Positions 58,305-64,000 of a DNA stretch of 64,000 nt are shown here, one piece after another. The number at the start of each line of letters is the position of its first letter. Within the stretch, counting starts at the first letter, position 1. Made by a program: the position numbers and the translations under genes. This DNA is from Candidatus Pantoea gossypiicola (GTDB lineage: Bacteria > Pseudomonadota > Gammaproteobacteria > Enterobacterales > Enterobacteriaceae): NCBI RefSeq assembly GCF_008632075.1, contig NZ_VWVM01000002.1, forward strand, positions 255,462-319,461. The letters are read 5' to 3'. The notes beneath the pieces were generated by a model, which saw nothing but the letters and a program-made list of their open reading frames with translations, was not told where the DNA came from and did not search any database.

Positions 58305-59444
58305 ATGACTGTATTTCCCGTTAAACACAGCAAATTATTGTGCCAACCTGAGCATCTGCTGCCACGCAGCGAACTGGTACAGCTGATTCAAAAGCTGACA
58401 CAAAATCTGGTTAACATCACCGATGAGACAGGCGAATTTTTATTGCGGCTGGACGATGGCCGGGTGATTGATACCAAAGGCTGGGCGGGTTGGGAATGGA
58501 CACATGGCATCGGTCTGTATGGCATGTTGCACTACTATCAGCAAACCGGCGACCAGCAGACGCTGGCGATCATTGATGAGTGGTTTACTGAGCGTCTGGC
58601 AGAAGGAACGCCGACCAAAAATGTGAATACCGTTTGTCCTTTTCTGACGCTGGCTTACCGTTATGAAGAGACCGGTAACCCGGCCTGGGTGCCGGTGCTT
58701 GAGCGCTGGGCTGAGTGGGTGATGTATGAAATGCCGCGCACCGAACAGGGCGGCCTGCAGCACATCGTCTATAACAATGAAAACAGTCAGCAGCTCTGGG
58801 ACGATACGCTGATGATGAGCGTAATGGCGCTGGCCAAAATCGGTCAGTTGCTGAAACGCGACGAGTGGGTGGAAGAAGCGAGCTATCAGTTCCTGCTGCA
58901 CACCCAGTATCTGATGGATCGCGAAACCGGCTTATGGTTCCACGGCTGGAACTTCGATGGCCGTCATAACTTTGCTGATGCACGCTGGGCGCGTGGCAAC
59001 AGCTGGGTAACGATTGTGATTCCTGACTTCCTGGAGATGATGAACTGGCCTGAGCATCACGCTACCCGCCGCTTCCTGCAGCAGGTGCTGGAAACCCAGG
59101 TCAAAGCGCTCAAGGCCTGTCAGCACAGCAGCGGCTTGTGGCACACTCTGCTTGATGATCCAGACAGCTACCCGGAAGCCTCCGCCACGGCAGGATTTGC
59201 CTATGGCATTCTGAAAGGGGTTCGCAAGCGCTATCTCCCTGCTGAATACCGGGAGGTAGCGGAAAAAGCGTTGCGCGGCGTGATTGCGAATATCGATGAC
59301 GATGGCGAGCTGAAACAGGTTTCTTTTGGTACCGCGATGGGCAGTGACCTGGACTACTACCGCACGGTTCCTCTCACCTCGATGCCCTACGGTCAGGCAA
59401 TGGCCCTGCTCTGCCTGACTGAGTATCTGCGCGTTTACCTGTAA
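58305..59444 (+). CDS. rhiN: Unsaturated rhamnogalacturonyl hydrolase (GH105)
   Basis: 379 residues, cytoplasmic, an (alpha/alpha)6 barrel. Landmarks of the YteR/RhiN family are 'DTKGWAGWEWTHGIGLYGML', 'QLWDDTLMMSVMALAKIGQL' (with the proposed catalytic Asp), 'GLWFHGWNFDGRHNFADARW', 'ARGNSWVTI' and 'SGLWHTLLDDPDSYPEASAT'. It releases the unsaturated galacturonyl residue left by lyases from rhamnogalacturonan fragments. It is co-transcribed with the transporter. In E. coli this position holds fhuE. Confidence 0.92.
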   Translation: MTVFPVKHSKLLCQPEHLLPRSELVQLIQKLTQNLVNITDETGEFLLRLDDGRVIDTKGWAGWEWTHGIGLYGMLHYYQQTGDQQTLAIIDEWFTERLAEGTPTKNVNTVCPFLTLAYRYEETGNPAWVPVLERWAEWVMYEMPRTEQGGLQHIVYNNENSQQLWDDTLMMSVMALAKIGQLLKRDEWVEEASYQFLLHTQYLMDRETGLWFHGWNFDGRHNFADARWARGNSWVTIVIPDFLEMMNWPEHHATRRFLQQVLETQVKALKACQHSSGLWHTLLDDPDSYPEASATAGFAYGILKGVRKRYLPAEYREVAEKALRGVIANIDDDGELKQVSFGTAMGSDLDYYRTVPLTSMPYGQAMALLCLTEYLRVYL

Positions 59445-59454
59445 CACGTGCCAA

Positions 59455-59481
59455 AAAAAAGCCCCGCTTAGCGGGGCTTTT
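59455..59481. terminator. Bidirectional terminator between rhiN and ptsG
   Basis: Stem AAGCCCCGC / GCGGGGCTT with loop TTA, flanked by eight A's on the left and TTTTT on the right, between convergent genes. Confidence 0.9.
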
Positions 59482-59497
59482 TCATTACTCTGAATCA

Positions 59498-60934
59498 TTA
59501 CATGCTGCGGATGTAATCATCCATATCGGTTTTCAGGTTGTCAGATTTAGTCCCGAAAATTGCCTGAACGCCGGAACCGGCAACCACTACGCCACGAGCG
59601 CCGAGGTTTTTCAGTTCAGTCTGATCCACTTTCGCGACATCGGCGACGCTGACGCGCAAACGGGTGATACAGGCATCCAGGTTAGTGATGTTCTCTTTAC
59701 CACCAAACGCCGCCACCAGCTTGCCCGCCATCTCTGTACCGGTCGCGGTAGATTGCTCGCTGCTGCTGCTCTCTTCACGGCCAGGTGTTTTCAGATCCAG
59801 TTTGGCGATCAGCACACGGAACACGGTGTAGTAAATCAGGCCATAGATGATACCGACAATCGGGAACAGCCAGATTTTGCTGCTGTTGCCGCTCAGCACG
59901 ATAAAGTCGATAAGACCGTGTGAGAAGCTGGTGCCATCACGCATACCAAGCAGGATACAGATTGGGAATGCCAGACCTGCCAGTAGCGCATGGATCACAT
60001 ACAGGATCGGTGCGACGAACATGAATGAGAATTCAATCGGTTCGGTGATACCGGTCAGGAATGCGGTCAGCGCGGCGGAGATCATAATACCGCCCACTTT
60101 AGCGCGATTTTCAGGCTTCGCTGAGTGCCAGATAGCAATCGCTGCCGCTGGCAGACCGTACATTTTGAACAGGAAGCCGCCAGAGAGTTTGCCTGCTGTC
60201 GGGTCACCCGCCATGTAGCGTGGGATATCACCGTGGAACACCTGACCTGCCGCATTGGTGTATTCACCAATCTGCATCTGGAAAGGAACGTTCCAGATGT
60301 GATGCAGACCAAACGGCACCAGTGCACGTTCGATTACACCATAAATACCAAAGGCGACAACCGGGTTCTGATAGGCCGCCCACTGTGAGAATTCCTGAAT
60401 CGCGGAACCAATCGGTGGCCAGATAAAGGAGAGCAGCACGCCGAGAATGATAGCGGCCAGACCGGAGATAATTGGCACAAAGCGTTTACCGGCAAAGAAG
60501 CCCAGATATTCCGGCAGCTTAATGCGATAGAAGCGGTTGAACATATAAGCGGCGATGGAGCCCGCGATAATACCGCCCAGAACGCCGGTGTCGGCGAGGT
60601 GTTTAGCCTCGATCTCTGCCGCAGGCATATGCAGCACCAGCGGCGCAACCACCGCCAGGGTTTTCACCATGATGCCATAGGCAACCACTGCTGCCAGCGC
60701 CGAAACGCCATCGTTATTGGTAAAGCCCAGTGCCACACCGATAGCAAAAATCAGCGGCATGTTGGCGAACACCGATCCACCCGCTTCTGCCATTACATGC
60801 GAAACCACTGCAGGTAACCAGCTGAAATTGGCTGAACCGACCCCTAACAAAATACCGGCAATCGGCAGAACCGATACCGGCAGCATCAGCGATTTACCGA
60901 CCTTTTGAAGGTTGGCAAAAGCATTTTTGAACAT
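59498..60934 (-). CDS. ptsG: PTS glucose-specific enzyme IICB
   Basis: 478 residues (E. coli 477). The N-terminal IIC membrane channel has '[17 protein letters not shown]' and '[18 protein letters not shown]' (sugar-binding loop). A linker follows around 385-400, and then the C-terminal IIB domain with phospho-Cys422 in '[13 protein letters not shown]'. It imports glucose with phosphorylation, accepting phosphate from EIIA-Glc. The gene stands alone, and its leader keeps the SgrS pairing site. Confidence 0.97.
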   Translation of the reverse strand: MFKNAFANLQKVGKSLMLPVSVLPIAGILLGVGSANFSWLPAVVSHVMAEAGGSVFANMPLIFAIGVALGFTNNDGVSALAAVVAYGIMVKTLAVVAPLVLHMPAAEIEAKHLADTGVLGGIIAGSIAAYMFNRFYRIKLPEYLGFFAGKRFVPIISGLAAIILGVLLSFIWPPIGSAIQEFSQWAAYQNPVVAFGIYGVIERALVPFGLHHIWNVPFQMQIGEYTNAAGQVFHGDIPRYMAGDPTAGKLSGGFLFKMYGLPAAAIAIWHSAKPENRAKVGGIMISAALTAFLTGITEPIEFSFMFVAPILYVIHALLAGLAFPICILLGMRDGTSFSHGLIDFIVLSGNSSKIWLFPIVGIIYGLIYYTVFRVLIAKLDLKTPGREESSSSEQSTATGTEMAGKLVAAFGGKENITNLDACITRLRVSVADVAKVDQTELKNLGARGVVVAGSGVQAIFGTKSDNLKTDMDDYIRSM

Positions 60935-60942
60935 AGCGTGAA

Positions 60943-60955
60943 GCTCCTGAGTATG
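60943..60955 (-). promoter_or_regulatory. SgrS small-RNA target overlapping the ptsG ribosome-binding site
   Basis: The minus strand reads CATACTCAGGAGC, ending 8 bases before the ptsG ATG and containing the AGGAG site. This is the core of the E. coli ptsG segment that pairs with SgrS during glucose-phosphate stress, leading to translation block and decay. Confidence 0.7.
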
Positions 60956-61151
60956 AGTGCATATTTGCGCAGTGCGCGTGGCAAAGAGGGAGGATTCTTT
61001 ACCGGGCTGGCGGTGACCGCCTTTTGATTTATTACGAAGGGTAAAATAAATCCCGTTTTGTTACTTTGATGGCTATCACGTTTCGACAATCACAAGGGCG
61101 CACTTTACGAAATTTCTCACTGATGTGCATCGGTAATTGACGATAAAAAGC

Positions 61152-61177
61152 TGACCCTGTCTGAAAAAACAGGGTCA
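61152..61177 (-). terminator. Terminator of the tmk-holB-ycfH cluster
   Basis: A perfect 9-bp stem (TGACCCTGT / ACAGGGTCA) with an 8-base loop; on the minus strand it is followed by GCTTTTTATC. It lies 46 bases past the ycfH stop. Confidence 0.85.
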
Positions 61178-61223
61178 TACAGGCAGGTTACAGATTAATT
61201 ACAGAGGCTGAAATAAAAGCCGG

Positions 61224-62015
61224 TTATGCGCCGAGCTGGCTCATCGGGATATGGAACAGCGTTGAGAAGTTTTGCGTGGTGGCGGCAGCCAGCGTTTCCA
61301 CATCGACACCTTTCAGAACCGCCAGGTAATCGGCAACATCGCGTGTATAAGCAGGCTGATTCTCTTTGCCACGATACGGCACGGGTGCCAGATAAGGTGA
61401 ATCCGTTTCCACCAGCATCCGGTCCAGCGGCACATAACGCGCAGCTTCGCGTAACTGTTCTGCATTACGGAATGTAACGATACCGGAAAAGGAGATATAA
61501 AAGCCCATATCGAGCAGCTTAGCAGCGGTGGGCTGATCCTCAGTGAAACAGTGCAGCACGCCGCCACAGCGTTCAACCTGCTCTTCACGCAGAATCGCCA
61601 GCGTATCTTCACGCGCATCACGCGTGTGGACGATAATCGGTTTATTGAGCGCAATCCCGGTTCGGATATGTTCCCGGAACGAGCGCTGCTGCTGATCTTT
61701 GGTCTCTGGCTGATAGTGATAATCCAGCCCGGTTTCACCGAGCGCTACCACCTGAGGATCGGCAGAGAGCCGGCGAAACTCTTCAACGTCATAGGCCTCT
61801 TCCTGATTCAGCGGATGCACGCCGCAGGAGAGAGCAATATTTTTCCGATCGCCGACCAGGTTTTTCAGGGTATGGAAACCCGGCAACGTGGTGGCGATGG
61901 CCAGCATAAATTTCACATCACGTGCCGCCGCTTTAGCGATCACATCATCAAGGTCACGATGGTTCTTTTCATAATCCAGGCCATCGAGATGGCAATGGGA
62001 ATCTACAATAAACAT
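61224..62015 (-). CDS. ycfH: TatD-family metal-dependent hydrolase YcfH
   Basis: 263 residues, a TIM-barrel amidohydrolase. The metal ligands are in 'VDSHCHLDGL' (HxH), 'ALGETGLDYHY', 'PIIVHTRDA', 'GVLHCFTED' and 'MLVETDSPYLAP'. TatD relatives are 3'-5' exonucleases or D-aminoacyl-tRNA deacylases; YcfH's own substrate is not settled. It follows holB by 18 bases in the conserved mltG-tmk-holB-ycfH order. Confidence 0.95.
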   Translation of the reverse strand: MFIVDSHCHLDGLDYEKNHRDLDDVIAKAAARDVKFMLAIATTLPGFHTLKNLVGDRKNIALSCGVHPLNQEEAYDVEEFRRLSADPQVVALGETGLDYHYQPETKDQQQRSFREHIRTGIALNKPIIVHTRDAREDTLAILREEQVERCGGVLHCFTEDQPTAAKLLDMGFYISFSGIVTFRNAEQLREAARYVPLDRMLVETDSPYLAPVPYRGKENQPAYTRDVADYLAVLKGVDVETLAAATTQNFSTLFHIPMSQLGA

Positions 62016-62033
62016 AATTACTCTCAGATAGGT

Positions 62034-63026
62034 TTAACCGATCAGCGCGGGCTTCTGTTTGTCCGCCCAGCTCAGAAGCTGATCGGTCAGTAATAATTCG
62101 CGATTCACTGACGCCACTTGCAGTAACTGCTCGCGACAGCGCATCCATGCCAGAGTACTGCTGTTGAGCGCGCTGGCTGAAAAATATCCGGCCAGCAGCT
62201 GTACCACATCCTGGCGGTCAATATTACTCAGCCACTGACCTGCATTTTGCTGCCATTTCATCGCATCCAGCAGTAAAGAGAGCAGCCAGCCGATACGTGC
62301 TGCCGCATCGTCAGCATTCAGCGCAGGTAATAGTTGCAGGATGTCCTGCTGCAACGCCGCAGGCAGCGCATCGCAAAGTTTTTGCCGCGCCTGCCACGGC
62401 CCGTTTTCCAGCAGGCTCAGCGCCGCGCCAGGCGCGCCTGCGCTCAGGCGTAGCGCCGCCAGCAGCATCTGTTCATCCTGCGAGGACTGTTTCTTCAGCC
62501 AGAGCAGGCTTTGTCCCTCATCGGGCGGCGTCAGATGCAGCGTCATACAGCGGCTGCGCAGTGTGGCCAGCAGACGTGACGGATCGCGGCTGCTGAGGAA
62601 GAACCAGCTGTTGGCTGGCGGCTCTTCCAGCGTTTTCAGCAGGGCGTTAGCGGCCGCTTCCGAAAGCTGTGCTGCATCCGGCAGCCAGACCACTTTCGCG
62701 CCGCCCTGCTGGCCAAAATGATACATTTTTTCTGTCACCTGCCGCACTGCATCGATGCCCAGGGTACTTTTGCCCTTCTCCGCCTCTAACCGATACCAGT
62801 CAGGGTGAGTATTGGCCTGCATCAGCTGGCAACCGTGGCACGCTCCGCAACTTTTCAGTCCATCCGGCTGCTGGCACATCAGCCAGCGGCTTATCCCCCA
62901 GACCAGCGCGTCATCGCCCATCCCAGCCATCGCCTGGATCAACAGCGCATGATGCGCGCGATTCTCCTGATGCTGGCCAATCACCTGGCGATAAGGCTGA
63001 TTCAGCCACGGATACCAGTTCATCAC
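62034..63026 (-). CDS. holB: DNA polymerase III subunit delta'
   Basis: 330 residues, an AAA+ clamp-loader subunit. The zinc module '[19 protein letters not shown]' is present, along with the sensor region '[20 protein letters not shown]' and '[19 protein letters not shown]' (the SRC motif that acts in trans on the gamma/tau ATPase). As in other delta' proteins there is no working Walker A. Its start overlaps the tmk stop by 4 bases. Confidence 0.96.
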   Translation of the reverse strand: MMNWYPWLNQPYRQVIGQHQENRAHHALLIQAMAGMGDDALVWGISRWLMCQQPDGLKSCGACHGCQLMQANTHPDWYRLEAEKGKSTLGIDAVRQVTEKMYHFGQQGGAKVVWLPDAAQLSEAAANALLKTLEEPPANSWFFLSSRDPSRLLATLRSRCMTLHLTPPDEGQSLLWLKKQSSQDEQMLLAALRLSAGAPGAALSLLENGPWQARQKLCDALPAALQQDILQLLPALNADDAAARIGWLLSLLLDAMKWQQNAGQWLSNIDRQDVVQLLAGYFSASALNSSTLAWMRCREQLLQVASVNRELLLTDQLLSWADKQKPALIG

Positions 63027-63655
63027 GCCTGCTCCGCCAGCCAGCGGTCCAGCGCCACCTGAAGTGACACTGTCACCTCTGTCAGCGACTGAGTGGCATC
63101 GATGGTCAGGATAGTGGGATCGTCTGCGGCCAGCGCCAGATAACGTGTACGGGTACGTTCAAAGAAGCGCAGCGACTCCTGCTCGATGCGGTCCAGCTCA
63201 CCGCGCGCACGGGCGCGCTGCAGACCGATTTCAGGCGTGACATCAAGATAGAGCGTCAGATCGGGACGGAAATCACCCAGGACCGCATCGCGCAGCGTCT
63301 GCATCAGTCCGCTGTCAAGACCACGGCCACCCCCCTGATAAGCCTGAGAGGAGAGATCGTGACGATCGCCGATTACCCAGGCACCGCGAGCCAGCGCCGG
63401 TTTAATCACCGTCTCTACCAGCTGAACCCGCGCGGCATAGAGCATCAGCAGTTCGGCTTTATCCGTCACCTGCTCACCCTCAATGCCCTGCTTAACCAAA
63501 ACCCGGAGCTGTTCTGCCAGCGGCGTACCGCCAGGCTCACGGGTATAAACCAGATCACTGATGCCACGAGCGCGCAGCGTAGCGACGATGGCGTCGCGTG
63601 CGGTGGTTTTTCCAGCGCCTTCCAGGCCTTCGATGACGATAAACTTACTGTTCAT
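63023..63655 (-). CDS. tmk: Thymidylate kinase
   Basis: 210 residues. It converts dTMP to dTDP. The P-loop is '[19 protein letters not shown]', the DR.-type motif is in '[19 protein letters not shown]', and the LID with arginines is '[13 protein letters not shown]', as in the bacterial (type II) enzymes. It overlaps mltG by 11 bases and holB by 4, so it is translated as a unit with both. Confidence 0.97.
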   Translation of the reverse strand: MNSKFIVIEGLEGAGKTTARDAIVATLRARGISDLVYTREPGGTPLAEQLRVLVKQGIEGEQVTDKAELLMLYAARVQLVETVIKPALARGAWVIGDRHDLSSQAYQGGGRGLDSGLMQTLRDAVLGDFRPDLTLYLDVTPEIGLQRARARGELDRIEQESLRFFERTRTRYLALAADDPTILTIDATQSLTEVTVSLQVALDRWLAEQA

Positions 63656-64000
63656 TTTTTTCCTTCAGCGTCTGCCGGTAGACCTGCACCGCCTTATTAT
63701 GGCTGGCGAGATTGGTGGTAAACGTATGCCCGCCCTTGCCGTCTGCAACAAAGTAGAGATAGTTAGTTTTCTCGGGATGGGCCGCTGCCTGCAGTGAGGC
63801 TTTGCCCGGCATCGCGATCGGTCCCGGCGGCAGACCATTAATGATATAGGTATTGTACGCGCTGGCCGTCTCAAGATCTTTGCGGGTCAGCGTACCGTTA
63901 TAGCTGTCACCCATGCCGTAGATCACCGTGGGATCAGTCTGCAAACGCATACCTGTGCGCAGGCGATTGATAAACACCGAGGCCACGCGCGCGCGCTCTT
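63645..64000 (-). CDS. mltG: Endolytic murein transglycosylase MltG, 5' end outside window
   Basis: The frame is open to the window edge (the final two bases of a codon lie at 63999-64000), so only about the last 117 residues are present. These include '[20 protein letters not shown]', '[18 protein letters not shown]', '[20 protein letters not shown]' and '[10 protein letters not shown]', the C-terminal signature of the YceG-like domain. MltG cleaves nascent glycan strands at the inner membrane. It is the upstream neighbour of tmk, as in E. coli. Confidence 0.95.
   Translation of the reverse strand, partial: ERARVASVFINRLRTGMRLQTDPTVIYGMGDSYNGTLTRKDLETASAYNTYIINGLPPGPIAMPGKASLQAAAHPEKTNYLYFVADGKGGHTFTTNLASHNKAVQVYRQTLKEKNEQ

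Overview
The window is chromosomal DNA of an enterobacterium, most likely the Erwiniaceae (Pantoea/Erwinia type). The housekeeping genes are E. coli-like in sequence and follow E. coli order: icd, rluE, nudJ, mnmA, hflD, purB, phoP, phoQ, roxA, pepT, potABCD, cobB, lolEDC, mfd, ycfJ, then ndh, ycfP, nagZ, thiK, lpoB, ycfL, hinT, then ptsG, ycfH, holB, tmk, mltG. Against that order nagK is missing between lolE and cobB, bhsA/ycfS are missing near ycfJ, and the fhuE position between hinT and ptsG holds a KdgR-type sugar operon. The genus is an inference; no rRNA, tRNA or other taxonomic marker is present.

Layout. 1-2.2 kb: two family-9 glycosyltransferases and a small DUF1493-like gene. 2.4-6.8 kb: a cluster of tiny YmgB/AriR-like genes and a degenerate element about 3.25 kb long, bounded by two copies of the icd 3' end (3390-3553 and 6641-6804). 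This is the signature of e14/phage 21-type integration into icd. The element keeps a probable type VI secretion cargo module: a 230-aa protein, a 63-aa membrane protein and an Hcp. 6.6-30.2 kb: conserved core genes, with a PhoP box upstream of phoPQ.

30.6-50.5 kb: an accessory island with an Ail/OmpX-like outer-membrane protein, a SymE-like toxin and a large contact-dependent inhibition (CDI) locus on the minus strand. The locus has cdiB, a 3463-codon cdiA and a small membrane immunity gene, then two orphan CdiA C-terminal modules, each with its own candidate immunity gene. The first orphan shares a 2064-bp, gap-free, nearly identical block with cdiA, so recombination could swap toxin tips. 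The three tips look unrelated: a membrane-active type, an Ntox28-like type and a possible colicin E3-like RNase type.

51-64 kb: the ndh-to-hinT run; a rhiT-rhiN-like operon (rhamnogalacturonide transporter and GH105 hydrolase) with a strong KdgR operator; ptsG with a conserved SgrS target in its leader; and the ycfH-holB-tmk-mltG cluster, cut by the window end. I found no rRNA, tRNA, CRISPR array, transposase or integrase.
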